Positions 9,374-18,741 of a stretch of 64,000 bases of DNA are shown here, one piece after another; positions within the stretch are counted from its first letter, which is position 1; the number at the start of each line of letters is the position of its first letter. The notes below the pieces were generated by a model. The model made no database searches. It saw nothing but the letters and a program-made list of their open reading frames with translations, and was not told the DNA's origin. The position numbers were made by a program, and so were the translations under genes. The stretch is from Candidatus Tisiphia endosymbiont of Nedyus quadrimaculatus (GTDB taxonomy: Bacteria > Pseudomonadota > Alphaproteobacteria > Rickettsiales > Rickettsiaceae), in contig NZ_OZ060452.1 in the NCBI RefSeq assembly GCF_964059235.1, forward strand, positions 62,001 through 126,000, written 5' to 3'.

Positions 9374-10001
9374 ATAAATGTTGACAACATAATGTAATAA
9401 TTTGTTTTGTTACTGTTGGTATTCTTAAATGCATAGCTAAAGTTAAAAAATGTATTACAGGTTCTTCTACTATCTTTTTAGCTTTTTCCGGTGATTTAGC
9501 TCCTAACGTTTCTAAATTATGAATTCTATCAAAAAGTTTAATCAATGCCACATCATATTTTTTTTGTGGGAATAATAAATCTAGTGTTTCTGCCGAGCTA
9601 ATCTTGCCACTAGGTTTAACCCTAGTCAAATCTTCTACTTGACTGGCAACCTGATCCCCAAAAATATAGGCAATCATTTTTTCGGTCAGTTTTGTATCTT
9701 CAATGGTATCGTGTAGTAATGCGGTAACAAGCATGTCGGTTCTAAATAATCGTGGAATTTCTAGGGCTGTGTACTGGGCAACCATATAAGCCACTTCAAT
9801 CGGATGCGAGTAATATGGCTCGCCGGATTGTCTCATTTGACTACCATGATATTTTTTAGCATAGTAGATGCCTTTTTTTACTACATCAATGTTTATTGGT
9901 TGCTGTACTTTTGTATTTAGCAAAATTAATTCATTAACCAACCTCTCAGCATATGCACAATACTGGTATTGTGAATTATCCCAATAGTTAATATCTTCCA
10001 T
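9210..10001 (-). CDS. SpoT-like HD hydrolase (single-domain RSH), copy 2
   Basis: This is a 263-residue paralogue of the gene at 5188, with all hydrolase motifs: RQSGEPYYSHPIEVA, LLHDTIEDT and FDRIHNLETL. Compared with copies 1 and 3 it carries a short insertion after the first histidine motif (VAQYTALEIPRLFRTD), which it shares with copy 4, so the four genes fall into two subgroups (1+3 and 2+4). The start ATG at 10001 gives MEDINYWDN. Its C-terminus (FQNEISQM and beyond) is encoded opposite the end of the MFS gene. Upstream (about 10050-10125) the sequence is nearly identical to that upstream of copy 4, including GTTGTATAAATTACAG. Predicted to hydrolyse (p)ppGpp; substrate inferred. Confidence 0.85.
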   Translation of the reverse strand: MEDINYWDNSQYQYCAYAERLVNELILLNTKVQQPINIDVVKKGIYYAKKYHGSQMRQSGEPYYSHPIEVAYMVAQYTALEIPRLFRTDMLVTALLHDTIEDTKLTEKMIAYIFGDQVASQVEDLTRVKPSGKISSAETLDLLFPQKKYDVALIKLFDRIHNLETLGAKSPEKAKKIVEEPVIHFLTLAMHLRIPTVTKQIITLCCQHLSIPLREAFVDNFQSFSPTFQNEISQMQNLCKLETISSLSPNDDNTQLSTQLQKR

Positions 10002-10190
10002 AAAAACTATAATATTTTAATTATAAAGTTATTATAAACTAAAATTTTGACTATTTAAAGCATTTACTACTTTTTATTTTTAAAAAGACGCAATATTTTC
10101 TAACCTATGTTGTATAAATTACAGTTTCTTCCCCATAAAATAATATCCAATATTCTACTCGCATGTGATGATACCGAGCCTAGTATTAAC

Positions 10191-11558
10191 TTAGTTACTA
10201 TTTGAATTGAGGTTATTTAATAATATTCTTATTATTTCTTCTTCTAGATTTTTATATTTCAGTTTTGACCCTAAATAATTATTGCTAACTATAACAAAAC
10301 TATAGGGTACATTATTTTTATCAAATACATAACCTATTAATGAAGATACTCCAGACATACTACCCGTTTTGGCAAAAATATTTATCCCTTGAAAACGCTT
10401 TTCCAAAGTGCCTGGTTCATTAGGTCTAGCTAGCATTAACTTAATAGTTTCAAAGTTTTTATCTTTATAAATGCTAGTTAAAAACTCATCAAAATGTGTT
10501 GGAGTAAGCAGATTATATCGAGATAAACCAGAGCCATCAACTATTACTGTATTATCTAAATTTACTGCAAAATTTTCATTTACATATTTTTTTAATAAAA
10601 GCCCTGCCTCTGCCCAATCACTTACTTTGCATATAGTAGCAAATTTAGCAAGTAAGTAATCTGTAATATAATTATCAGACATTTTTAAAGCGTAGCTACC
10701 AATCTGATTGAATTTTTTTTCAATTCGGACAATTTCTTTAGCTAGTTTTGGTTTAGAACTATATAAAATTTTGCCTGTTATTTTAATATTATGTTTATTT
10801 AATAATTGTCGTAATGTTAATTTTATATGATTTAGATTATCATTAACTACTACGTCTGCAATAAAATTCTTGACCCCTTCATTTAATGTGCCATTTATTA
10901 GTAAATTATTATCTTTAATCACTATATTTAGTTTATTTTTATCACCATTTGGAATAGTTATAGCCTTGTTAACAATTTTATAAGGTATTAACTCTTGATT
11001 ATCTACATGTAGTTTATTCTTTACTAATTCACTTGTATGTAACTGTAACTTTATATAATTCTTATTAATATGTACTTGTGTAATTGGAGCACCATAACTA
11101 CGTTTAGAGTCTTCAAGCATTCCACTTTCTATAACCGCAGGAAGAGAAAACTGAGAATTTATAATATAAAAATTAGCAATAGTCTTATGGGATTTTTCTT
11201 TAAGCATGCTTATCATACTATCAAGATCACTGGTGGAAAAATTAGGATCATTAATGTCTAAATAATAATCATCTTTATTTTGTAAAATCTTATTAATAAA
11301 AAGATAATCATTGCCAAAATATTGACTTAAAGTACCTATAGTAATGAATTTTAAAGCACTCGCGAAAGTATAATACCTATCAGCATTTTGCTCATAAATT
11401 ACATCGCCTGTTAATAAATTTCTAATTTTTATTCCTATATTAATGTTAGAATCTATTTTTTGTATTTCTTGATTAATTGTCTCTTTATAATTATAGTCAC
11501 AAGCATATGAAAAGTTATAAAATATTGAAAGCAAGAATAGTGAAATAATTTTTTGCAT
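10191..11558 (-). CDS. dacB: D-alanyl-D-alanine carboxypeptidase/endopeptidase (PBP4 class)
   Basis: This is a 455-residue periplasmic penicillin-binding protein of the DacB (PBP4, class C) type, which trims peptidoglycan cross-links and stem peptides. It has a signal peptide (residues 1-19, cleavage near SYA-C20). The three active-site motifs are present in order: SxxK as SALK (67-70), SxN as SDN (294-296) and KTG (397-399). The long insert between the first two motifs is typical of this class. The start at 11558 is preceded by an A/T-rich leader without a clear SD. The gene is monocistronic here and convergent to nothing nearby. Rickettsiaceae keep a minimal peptidoglycan system, so a single PBP4-type enzyme fits. 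Confidence 0.9.
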   Translation of the reverse strand: MQKIISLFLLSIFYNFSYACDYNYKETINQEIQKIDSNINIGIKIRNLLTGDVIYEQNADRYYTFASALKFITIGTLSQYFGNDYLFINKILQNKDDYYLDINDPNFSTSDLDSMISMLKEKSHKTIANFYIINSQFSLPAVIESGMLEDSKRSYGAPITQVHINKNYIKLQLHTSELVKNKLHVDNQELIPYKIVNKAITIPNGDKNKLNIVIKDNNLLINGTLNEGVKNFIADVVVNDNLNHIKLTLRQLLNKHNIKITGKILYSSKPKLAKEIVRIEKKFNQIGSYALKMSDNYITDYLLAKFATICKVSDWAEAGLLLKKYVNENFAVNLDNTVIVDGSGLSRYNLLTPTHFDEFLTSIYKDKNFETIKLMLARPNEPGTLEKRFQGINIFAKTGSMSGVSSLIGYVFDKNNVPYSFVIVSNNYLGSKLKYKNLEEEIIRILLNNLNSNSN

Positions 11559-11682
11559 AATCTTTATTTTATTTTTTACTTTTGTAGCTAATCTGATTTA
11601 ATTAGCTATAAAAGTAAAGGTTTTTTATTAAGAGACTATACTAACTCAGGTTATACTAAATCTAAAATGAGAATGTAATATA

Positions 11683-12714
11683 TTGCCTGAATTAAAATTT
11701 GACGAAAAGCAGTTGCTTTTGCTCAGCAGAATTAAAGAGTTTGCTAAACAAATTGAAGATAAGTCGTTTTTTAGATTCTTTAATAGCACTTTATTAGCAA
11801 AAAAAGCTATATATTTATATGGTAATGTAGGTAATGGCAAAACTGTATTAATGCAACATTTTTTCCAAATATTGCAAATTAAGAAATTAATGATACATTA
11901 CCAAAACTTTATGCAATCGGTACATAAAGATATTTATCAGTTGCAAGATAAATCACAATCTAAAAATAATATTATCAAAAGAATTGCTGCAAATTATGCA
12001 AAGCAGGCGGAAGTAATATGCATAGATGAGTTTGAAATTAAAGACATAACTGATGCTATGATAATAGGGTCGCTGCTCCTTGAACTCATAAGACATAAGG
12101 TGTTTATCTTCATTACTAGTAATATCGAGCCAAAAGATTTGTATAAAGATGGTTTACAAAGAAATTCCTTTTTGCCAATAATTAAAGAGATTTATCAAAA
12201 GTTTGAAGTTATGCAATTGGATAGTGATCATGATTATCGATTAGATAAAATTATACACATGACTAATAGACGCATAATATACCCTATTAATGAAGATAAT
12301 AAGCTTGAGATACAGAACCTTATTAGCAAGTTAAATAGTAATAACCGATTAGTTTCTAAGGATATCCTAGTTTTTGGACGTAAAATATCTTTTAAAATGG
12401 CTAGTGAAAAAATATTAGTGACAGATTTTGAAGAGCTATTTGTAAGAGAATTAGGTTATGTTGATTATGTAAATATTTGCCAAAAATTTTCTATCATAAT
12501 AGTAGAAAATATTCGTATAATAGATTCTGATAACACAGACTTAGCAGTTAGGTTTATTAATTTTGTTGATAATGCTTATTTTTATAAGGTTGTATTATTC
12601 ATGACATTACAAGATGAACCTATAAAAATATATCAGAATGGTTTTCGCAAAGATGAATTTAACAGAACTATTTCAAGATTATATGAGATGAATAGTGATA
12701 GCTACGTCAATTAA
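11683..12714 (+). CDS. zapE: AFG1-like ATPase, cell division protein ZapE
   Basis: This is a 343-residue AFG1/ZapE family P-loop ATPase. Walker A is GNVGNGKT (47-54), and the hallmark Walker B block [14 protein letters not shown] is at about 113-126. ZapE acts at the Z-ring under stress in proteobacteria, and its mitochondrial homologue AFG1 helps clear damaged respiratory subunits. The apparent start is TTG at 11683; the frame has no usable ATG upstream, and this start gives the usual family N-terminus PELKFDEKQ. The 3' end overlaps the GTG start of tmk by 20 bp, so zapE and tmk are probably co-transcribed. The rare start codon lowers certainty of the N-terminus only. Confidence 0.85.
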   Translation: MPELKFDEKQLLLLSRIKEFAKQIEDKSFFRFFNSTLLAKKAIYLYGNVGNGKTVLMQHFFQILQIKKLMIHYQNFMQSVHKDIYQLQDKSQSKNNIIKRIAANYAKQAEVICIDEFEIKDITDAMIIGSLLLELIRHKVFIFITSNIEPKDLYKDGLQRNSFLPIIKEIYQKFEVMQLDSDHDYRLDKIIHMTNRRIIYPINEDNKLEIQNLISKLNSNNRLVSKDILVFGRKISFKMASEKILVTDFEELFVRELGYVDYVNICQKFSIIIVENIRIIDSDNTDLAVRFINFVDNAYFYKVVLFMTLQDEPIKIYQNGFRKDEFNRTISRLYEMNSDSYVN

Positions 12715-13321
12715 AAAGGGTAAATTTATTACGTTTGAGGGTGGGGAAGGGTGCGGAAAATCCACCCAAAGTAATATGTTATATCAGTATTTACTATCAC
12801 AAAATATTCCCGTAGATTTAACACGTGAAGTAGGGGGAACTATTTCTGCTGAAAAAATGCGTGACATTTTAGTTAATCAAGATTTACTACCTATGTCAGA
12901 ATTGCTGCAAATCATGGCAGCACGTTACGAACATGTCCATAAAAGGATTATTCCTAAACTAGATTGTGGGATCTCAGTTATTTGTGATAGGTTTGTAGAC
13001 TCTACTGCTTGTTATCAGGGGCAAGATATAGGGATTGATTTAGTTTATGATCTTCATAAGTCTTTAATATCTGATGTGATGCCTGATATTACATTTTTTA
13101 TTGATATAGATCCAAATATTGCCTTACCAAGGGCATTAGTGCGAGGGAATAATAACAAATTTGAAAGCAAAAATATTGAATTCCATCAAAAAGTCTATGA
13201 TGGATTTCAATATATATCAGCTAAATTTCCAAATAGAATAGTAAAAATAAATGCTTCAACTCTTAGTGTACAAGAAATTCATGATATAATAGTTGCGATG
13301 CTCGTTGCAAAGGTTTGGTGA
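12695..13321 (+). CDS. tmk: Thymidylate kinase
   Basis: This is a 208-residue enzyme phosphorylating dTMP to dTDP. The P-loop is GGEGCGKS (16-23), the dTMP-binding block TREVGGT is at 43-49 (the common form is TREPGGT, so Pro is replaced by Val), and the DRF motif is at 98-100, followed by DSTACYQG. The start is GTG at 12695, inside the end of zapE; the first conserved block begins at residue 10, so this start fits the family length. The stop overlaps the region just before the fadB-type start. Confidence 0.93.
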   Translation: MIATSIKKGKFITFEGGEGCGKSTQSNMLYQYLLSQNIPVDLTREVGGTISAEKMRDILVNQDLLPMSELLQIMAARYEHVHKRIIPKLDCGISVICDRFVDSTACYQGQDIGIDLVYDLHKSLISDVMPDITFFIDIDPNIALPRALVRGNNNKFESKNIEFHQKVYDGFQYISAKFPNRIVKINASTLSVQEIHDIIVAMLVAKVW

Positions 13322-13326
13322 ATAAG

Positions 13327-15615
13327 ATGGAAAATAAAATAGAAAAAATATGTGTTATTGGTTCTGGAGTAATGGGCCTAGCAATAGCTGCCTTGATAGC
13401 TAACTCCTCTCACCAAGTTGTTTTACTAGATGTAGTAAGCAACGACCCTAATGATAGGAACGCCATACTTGCCAAGGCTCTAGAAAATATACAGAAACAA
13501 CGACCAGCTCCTTTATCACATCCAAGTAAATTAGCGTTTATCACTATTGGTAATTTAGAAGATGATCTAAAGCTGATTACAGAATGTGATTTGATCATTG
13601 AAGTTATTATTGAAAAAATTGCAATAAAACATCAGCTATATGAGAAGATTCTACCCTACCTAAAAGAAGATGCTATTTTAGCTTCTAATACTTCAACCCT
13701 ACCTTTAAGGAAATTAAAAGAGCAAATGCCTGATTCTATAAAATCTACCATCAGGTCTAGATTTGTCATTAGTCATTTTTTTAATCCTCCAAGATATATG
13801 GAATTACTTGAACTTGTTGTAGATTCAGAGGTTAGCTCAGGGGTTATAGAGAGGATATCAGATTTTCTAACACGAGATTTAGGGAAAACTATTATTAAAT
13901 GTCACGATACTCCAGGTTTTATAGCAAATCGAGTTGGTTGTTATCTACTTGAGCTGGTTGTTCGCAGCAGCATAGATGAAAATTTAAGTCCAGTAATTAT
14001 CGATAAAATTTTTACTGATTTATGTAAATTACCAAGTACAGGAATCTTTGGCTTATATGATTTAATAGGTCACGACGTAATGAGATTAATTTCTACATCA
14101 CTAGTTAATTCCCTACCGAATCATGATGATTATCACCAAGTTTACTCAGCATCTTCTATCCTTGATAAGATGATAGAGAATAACTTGATTGGTCGTAAAG
14201 CTTTAGGAGGTTTTTACCGCATATCAAAGATAAATGGCATAAAAACTAAAGAAGTCATAGATTTTACAACTTTAACTTATGTAGCATTTGAATATCCCAA
14301 GATTGAATATAGTTCTATTGATCAGTTGTTAAATAGCAACTCTCGCTATGGTAAATTTTTTCATAAGATCCTAGTGAAGTTTTACTTATATATAATATCT
14401 TTAATTCCATCGATTACTAACAATATTTACGATATAGATATAGCTATGAGGCTTGGTTATAGTTGGAAGATTGGTCCTTTTGAGTTGTTAATTAATCACA
14501 TAGGAGGAGGATTTGAGTGGCTTAAAAAACAAGCAATGCTCATGAATTTAACATTACCGGAATATATCGCTAATAATTCCTATGAAACTATTGAACTGAG
14601 TCAGTTTCATTTGATTAGAGTCAGATTAGAAGAAAGTAAGATTTTATTGAAGAATGACTCGGCTCAACTAATTCTGTATAAAAATAGGTTAGTTTTTACT
14701 ATTAATACTAAAATGAATTGCCTCAATGAAAATGTTTTTAAACTTTTGTTAGAATCTGTTGATATTGCAGAAAATGAGAAGCAAACACTATATATTATGC
14801 CATTAACCAATAATTTTTCAGCTGGTGCTGACTTAAAATTCATTGCTTCCTGTATAAAAAATCAAGATTTTGCTAAATTAGAAGATTTCTTAAAACTTGG
14901 TCAAAAAACCATGATAAGGTTAAAATACTCGCATATTAATATTATTAGCTGTGCTTTAGGTGTTGCGTTAGGTGGGGGCTGTGAAATATTGTTACATTCT
15001 GATTTTATTGTAGCTAATCAGGAATTAAATGCTGGTCTAGTTGAGGTATCAGTTGGCTTAGTTCCAAGTTGGGGAGGCATTAAGGAAATGTTTTATCGTG
15101 CAAGTAGCGATAAAAGTAAGCTGGTAAAAAATTTGAGAAATATCCTATTGCACAATAAATCAAGTTCTGCTGATTATTTTATAGCTGATTATGATATTAC
15201 TAACGTGCAAGTAAATATGAATAAACATTTAATACTGCAAGAGGCCTTTGCCTTGGATTTACCAGAAAAAATAAAGAAAGTAAGCAAGCAAGTTATTTTA
15301 TCTAAAGTTACTTTAGCTGAAGAATTAGATGTATACTCAAATGATTTGGAGAATGGGAGCAACAAACAAGGGGTAAGCGAACTCAAGCAGTACAATAAGG
15401 TACGTGAGTACGCGAATTCCCCGATAGTATTTGCAGAAAGCAATTCTTCAAAGCAGAAGAGTATCGCTGAGTATGATAATCTTCAAGGATGGCTATTGTC
15501 AAAGTTTCAAGATATCATTTCCATGCAACAAATTGATGAGCAAAAATTATTGCAATTTGAACGAGAGATATTTTTAGAACTTGCCAAAAACCCAAAAAAG
15601 ATTTTTGGTTTTTAG
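13327..15615 (+). CDS. Bifunctional 3-hydroxyacyl-CoA dehydrogenase / enoyl-CoA hydratase (FadB-like)
   Basis: This is a 762-residue fusion for fatty-acid beta-oxidation steps. The N-terminal NAD-binding fold has GSGVMG (residues 12-17), followed by the HIS/E-containing [16 protein letters not shown] block and the HAD C-terminal domain ([13 protein letters not shown]). The crotonase domain is C-terminal: SAGADLKF (about 497), the oxyanion-hole Gly-rich ALGGGCEIL (about 547) and GLVPSWGG (about 580). Order is dehydrogenase then hydratase, unlike E. coli FadB. ATG at 13327 is preferred over TTG/GTG a few codons upstream. Residues about 668-712 (15332-15464) are an in-frame palindromic repeat element, not part of the enzyme fold. 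It lies directly after tmk. Confidence 0.9.
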   Translation: MENKIEKICVIGSGVMGLAIAALIANSSHQVVLLDVVSNDPNDRNAILAKALENIQKQRPAPLSHPSKLAFITIGNLEDDLKLITECDLIIEVIIEKIAIKHQLYEKILPYLKEDAILASNTSTLPLRKLKEQMPDSIKSTIRSRFVISHFFNPPRYMELLELVVDSEVSSGVIERISDFLTRDLGKTIIKCHDTPGFIANRVGCYLLELVVRSSIDENLSPVIIDKIFTDLCKLPSTGIFGLYDLIGHDVMRLISTSLVNSLPNHDDYHQVYSASSILDKMIENNLIGRKALGGFYRISKINGIKTKEVIDFTTLTYVAFEYPKIEYSSIDQLLNSNSRYGKFFHKILVKFYLYIISLIPSITNNIYDIDIAMRLGYSWKIGPFELLINHIGGGFEWLKKQAMLMNLTLPEYIANNSYETIELSQFHLIRVRLEESKILLKNDSAQLILYKNRLVFTINTKMNCLNENVFKLLLESVDIAENEKQTLYIMPLTNNFSAGADLKFIASCIKNQDFAKLEDFLKLGQKTMIRLKYSHINIISCALGVALGGGCEILLHSDFIVANQELNAGLVEVSVGLVPSWGGIKEMFYRASSDKSKLVKNLRNILLHNKSSSADYFIADYDITNVQVNMNKHLILQEAFALDLPEKIKKVSKQVILSKVTLAEELDVYSNDLENGSNKQGVSELKQYNKVREYANSPIVFAESNSSKQKSIAEYDNLQGWLLSKFQDIISMQQIDEQKLLQFEREIFLELAKNPKKIFGF
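15332..15464 (+). repeat. Palindromic repeat element inserted in frame inside the FadB-like gene
   Basis: The insert begins TATACTCAAATGATTTGGAG and ends in ATTCTTCAAAGC...GAGTAT, an imperfect inverted repeat of its start (TATACTC / GAGTAT; TTTGGAGAAT / ATTCTTCAAA). Related sequence occurs at 17190-17280 (GTATACTCGAATGATTTGAA) and 32935-33000 (TATACTCAAATGATTTGAAG and the inverse of GTACGTGAGTACGCGAATTC). It is translated without stops, adding about 44 low-complexity hydrophilic residues between the VTLAEELD and [10 protein letters not shown] segments. In-frame palindromic elements in protein genes are known from Rickettsia (RPEs); which RPE class this is cannot be decided here. Confidence 0.75.
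15592..15613 (+). terminator. Probable rho-independent terminator overlapping the fadB stop
   Basis: CCAAAAA (15592-15598) pairs with TTTTTGG (15602-15608) over a 3-base loop, followed directly by five T residues (15609-15613). The T tract runs into the TAG stop of the FadB-like gene. The stem is short and AT-rich, as expected in this genome. Confidence 0.45.
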
Positions 15616-16519
15616 AACAAAGTTTACTATAACACACTAACCTATCCAATGAATTTCAAGAATTATCTCTGCTAGAGGTGGCGAGTTAGTAAAATTCTCA
15701 ATAAACTTAATATCCTCACAAATTTTTTTTATTAAAAACACTTTACACATCACAACATCTATTATGCTATATAAAATATACAGCTCTAAAATTAAAGGGG
15801 ATTCCTATACAAGGTAGTTAACCTCAAGTATTGATGTAAGACATCGGTTTAATAGCCTAGGGTGTCACCCTTGCTTTGGTGCGGGGTCTAAAAAAATATC
15901 ATAGAAGGTATGTTAACCTCAGTTCGATATAAGCATTAATAATTCTTATATCGAACTGGCTTTGTTATAAGGAAAAATGCACTCTTGAAGCGGCTGACGC
16001 GAGTGCATTTTAACTTTTTTCATCATTCAATATGTGATTTTAATAATTAAAATCACATATTGAATGGAGTGTTATATTTTAACAATCAGGTGAGCAGCCG
16101 CTTCAAACCTGATTGTTAAAATATATAACACGAAAGTTCGATGTAACAAGTTACATCGAATTCAGGTTATGTTAGATAGTTTTTATATCCCAGCGAAAGC
16201 TGGGATGACATAATGGCGGTGACATCACTCCTAATGGCGATGATTATTACATCAAACTGAGGTTAGTTATAATGTACCCATAAATTAGACCAAGAAAATG
16301 TTATATCCAAGAATAGTAGGATAAAATAACAATAATAAAAAAGATAAAATTTTATTACAACAAAGAGAAAGTATAAAGACATTAGAGCTAAAAGTGGCAT
16401 TACAAGTAATAAACAATCAAAAAAGTATACTTGAATACCTCGCAATCTTACGAAGCCAATTCGTAGGAGCATTCGAATATAGAGCTTATCTCGTGGAAGG
16501 CAACAAAAGGAGGAATGAA
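15616..16519. repeat. Repeat-rich spacer containing a three-hairpin element
   Basis: This is about 900 bp with no convincing gene. It holds a copy of the dispersed repeat (about 15825-15895, TAGCCTAGGGTGTCACCC), the three-hairpin element (15974-16123, listed separately), a perfect 11-bp inverted repeat TTCGATGTAAC / GTTACATCGAA (16137-16147 and 16150-16160), and another dispersed-repeat copy at about 16176-16262. A short open stretch upstream of 16520 has no start supported by an SD sequence. Confidence 0.65.
15974..16123. repeat. Three-hairpin palindromic element, copy A
   Basis: Three perfect hairpins occur in 150 bp. Stem 1 is AAAATGCACTC/GAGTGCATTTT (15974-15984 and 16001-16011). The central palindrome has a 19-bp stem with a 5-base loop (16024-16042 and 16048-16066). 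Stem 3 is TATTTTAACAATCAGGT and its complement (16075-16091 and 16107-16123). The loops of hairpins 1 and 3 contain TTGAAGCGGCTG and CAGCCGCTTCAA, which are exact reverse complements over 12 bases. A diverged copy with the same architecture lies inverted at 53521-53662. Confidence 0.8.
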
Positions 16520-16891
16520 ATGATTCAACTATTAGTAATTTCTTCAATTATTTTAATCATTATTGAAATGCTATTGATAGTAACTTGTATTAAGTGGTTA
16601 TATAGTATTAGGCTGGCATGTACCAATATTTGGCTTATGAGTCAGGATTTCTCTAATAGTTTCATTACAGCCAAAGAAGAAGTAATTTTGTTACATAAAG
16701 AATTAAAAGAGTTAACCACTCTAACTACCAAGAAAGAACATCATATTTTGCACATGACTGTTCATTTAAATGAAGTAGAAATGTGCATAAAAATGTTACT
16801 TGATGAGTTTAGGGGAATTGTTCAGTTTAGCAACCCCAAAGAAAAGGCCAAATTACAGAAGATACTGGAAAAAATAGCCTTGCACAAATAA
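16520..16891 (+). CDS. Membrane-anchored coiled-coil protein, probably 3'-truncated
   Basis: This is a 123-residue protein with one N-terminal membrane segment (MIQLLVISSIILIIIEMLLI and on to about residue 27) followed by a long amphipathic helix (KEEVILLHKELKELTTLTTK and on). The start is ATG 16520, because AAGGAGG lies 7 bases upstream (16507-16513), the best SD match in this area. Its last codons (IALHK, stop at 16889) read through AGCCTTGCACAA, which is also the left edge of the IS110 fragment at about 31101, so the original C-terminus was probably replaced by IS110 DNA. No family was recognised. Confidence 0.5.
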   Translation: MIQLLVISSIILIIIEMLLIVTCIKWLYSIRLACTNIWLMSQDFSNSFITAKEEVILLHKELKELTTLTTKKEHHILHMTVHLNEVEMCIKMLLDEFRGIVQFSNPKEKAKLQKILEKIALHK

Positions 16892-16912
16892 GATGAAGAG
16901 AATTATATTAAG

Positions 16913-17203
16913 ATGCAGCTTACAGCAAATTATCTATGTCAAACTGAATCAGAGACTTTGAAGAGATATCAACAAAGGCGAGAAGATTTAGTACTAATAC
17001 TTAACAATGAAAAGGAGAGATTACATCATAGCATTGATGGTATAGATAAAGATAGTATAGAAAAACACATTAAATTTTTACAAGATGAAATAGATGAGTT
17101 TGATGAAAAATTAGGTGAAGTAATAGGTGGGTTAGTAGAACTAGAAGAGAAAGTAAAGATATTAGAGACTGTACCTTTATTGGTAACTAGTATACTCGAA
17201 TGA
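16913..17203 (+). pseudogene. IS110-family transposase, internal fragment
   Basis: This 96-residue frame matches the middle of IS110-type transposases: a run like YQQRREDLVLILNNEKERL, then SIEKHIKFLQDEIDEFDEKL, then EEKVKILETVP, where the family has 'R-R-x-L-V ... EKNRL ... I-x-HI-x-WLE ... LL-x-S-V-P-G'. The N-terminal DEDD part and the C-terminal helix-hairpin-helix/Ser domain are missing. The upstream leader resembles that before the other IS110 fragment at 31132. It is dead. Confidence 0.7.
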
Positions 17204-17328
17204 TTTGAAGAACGGGAACAACAACAGACACGGGGTGATCAAACGGAGTATAGCGAACTACCCAACCTGAAAATTGATTTTAATGATCCCATAAACAAGT
17301 CCAAATAACCTTGCCCTGATAAAAATTT
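17190..17328. repeat. Palindromic repeat remnant related to the fadB insert
   Basis: GTATACTCGAATGATTTGAA at 17190 onward matches the start of the fadB insert (15332) and of 32936. The following 90 bp, up to the IS256 end at 17329, contain no gene. This copy overlaps the end of the IS110 fragment. Confidence 0.55.
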
Positions 17329-18665
17329 GGCTCTGTCCAAAAAACTGTGTAAATTTCGAAATAGGTTATATATAAAAGTATAACAAAAAAGGAAATTACA
17401 TGAATAAAAAAACTAATGAATCAATAAAGCAAGCAGTAGATTTATTAATAGATAATGATACAGATGTAAGTACAATACTGAAAGAAGGAGGTTTATTAAA
17501 AGAATTGACCAAACGTTTAATAGAGAAGGCACTGCAGTCAGAAATGAATAATCATCTAGGCTATGATAAATACAGTCGTGCAGATAATGATAATGCTCGT
17601 AATGGTATAACTAGCAAAAAACTGATCTCCGAACATGGAGCTGTAGAAATAGAAGTACCAAGGGATAGGCATAATACCTTTGAACCCGCAATACTACCAA
17701 AACGCCAGAAACGTTTTGATGGTTTTGACGATAAAGTACTATCATTATATGCTAAAGGCATGAGTATATCTGATATTAAGATTCAGTTACAGGAGTTATA
17801 CAGTGTTGAAATAAGTGAAGGCTTAATCAGCCAAATTACTGATGATGTAATGGATGAGGTTAAAGCTTGGCAGAGTCGACCATTAGAAGAGATATATCCG
17901 ATAGTATTTTTTGATTGTTTAGTAGTAAAAGTCAGGCAAGATAAAAGGATAATCAATAAGGCAGTATATGTTGCATTAGGAATTGATTTATCTGGTAAAA
18001 AAGATATATTGGGATTATGGATCAGTGAAAATGAAGGGGCAAAATTTTGGCTCGGTAATTTTACCGAAATGAAAAATAGAGGGCTAAAAGATATACTGAT
18101 TGCCTGTAGCGATAATCTTACTGGTATGTCTGAGGCAATAGAAGCAGTTTATCCAAAAACAGAACATCAATTGTGTATTGTACATCAGATTAGAAATAGT
18201 TTAAAATATGTGTCGTATAAAGATAGGAAGCAACTGTCTAGCGATTTAAAGCCGATATATACTGCAGTAACGGAAGAACAAGCCCATTTAGCTTTAGTAT
18301 CTTTTGAAGAAAAATGGAATAAACAATATCCACAAATTGCCAAATCATGGTATAATAATTGGGACAATCTAATGATTTTTCTAGGGTATCCTGAGTCAAT
18401 TAGAAAGGTAATTTATACAACTAATTCAGTTGAATCTGTCAATAGTCAATTGCGTAAAGTAACAAATAATAAGCGGGTTTTTCCTAATGATAATGCTGTT
18501 TTTAAAAGTTTATATTTGACAATTGACTATATGACCAAAAAATGGACTATGCCCATTCCAAACTGGAATGAAGCTATGGCTCATTTGATGGTTAAATTTG
18601 AGGATAGGCTTAACAAAATTTAATGACCTATTTTTTCGAATTTACACAGTTTTTTGGACAGAGCC
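17329..18665 (+). mobile_element. IS256-family insertion sequence, copy 2
   Basis: This is 1337 bp with intact termini (GGCTCTGTCC ... GGACAGAGCC). Unlike copies 1 and 3 it has no target duplication: the 8 bases on the left are AAAAATTT and on the right GTCAATTG. The flanks therefore come from different original sites, implying recombination between IS copies or a deletion at one side. Confidence 0.93.
17400..18623 (+). CDS. IS256 family transposase, copy 2
   Basis: This is a full-length 407-residue copy with the catalytic blocks intact (FFDCLVVKVRQD, ACSDNLTG, TTNSVESVNS). It has KYSRADNDN like copy 1, where copies 3 and 4 have KYSCADNDN, and SDNLTG like copies 3 and 4. It therefore sits between copy 1 and copies 3/4 in sequence. 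The SD-like AAGGAAAT lies just before the ATG. Confidence 0.95.
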   Translation: MNKKTNESIKQAVDLLIDNDTDVSTILKEGGLLKELTKRLIEKALQSEMNNHLGYDKYSRADNDNARNGITSKKLISEHGAVEIEVPRDRHNTFEPAILPKRQKRFDGFDDKVLSLYAKGMSISDIKIQLQELYSVEISEGLISQITDDVMDEVKAWQSRPLEEIYPIVFFDCLVVKVRQDKRIINKAVYVALGIDLSGKKDILGLWISENEGAKFWLGNFTEMKNRGLKDILIACSDNLTGMSEAIEAVYPKTEHQLCIVHQIRNSLKYVSYKDRKQLSSDLKPIYTAVTEEQAHLALVSFEEKWNKQYPQIAKSWYNNWDNLMIFLGYPESIRKVIYTTNSVESVNSQLRKVTNNKRVFPNDNAVFKSLYLTIDYMTKKWTMPIPNWNEAMAHLMVKFEDRLNKI

Positions 18666-18741
18666 GTCAATTGGTATAGGGGTTTTTTAACACAATTATA
18701 TACAACTTTAGACAATATAACTTAAGGGTTTAAACACTAAT

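Noticed and set aside
10471..10659. Small frames antisense to dacB, fadB, yifB and hslU
   Set aside because: Each lies fully within a confidently assigned gene on the other strand and has no SD, motif or family support.
16263..16547. 94-codon minus-strand hydrophobic frame
   Set aside because: Low-complexity Phe/Leu/Tyr translation of the AT-rich leader and SD region of the plus-strand gene starting at 16520.
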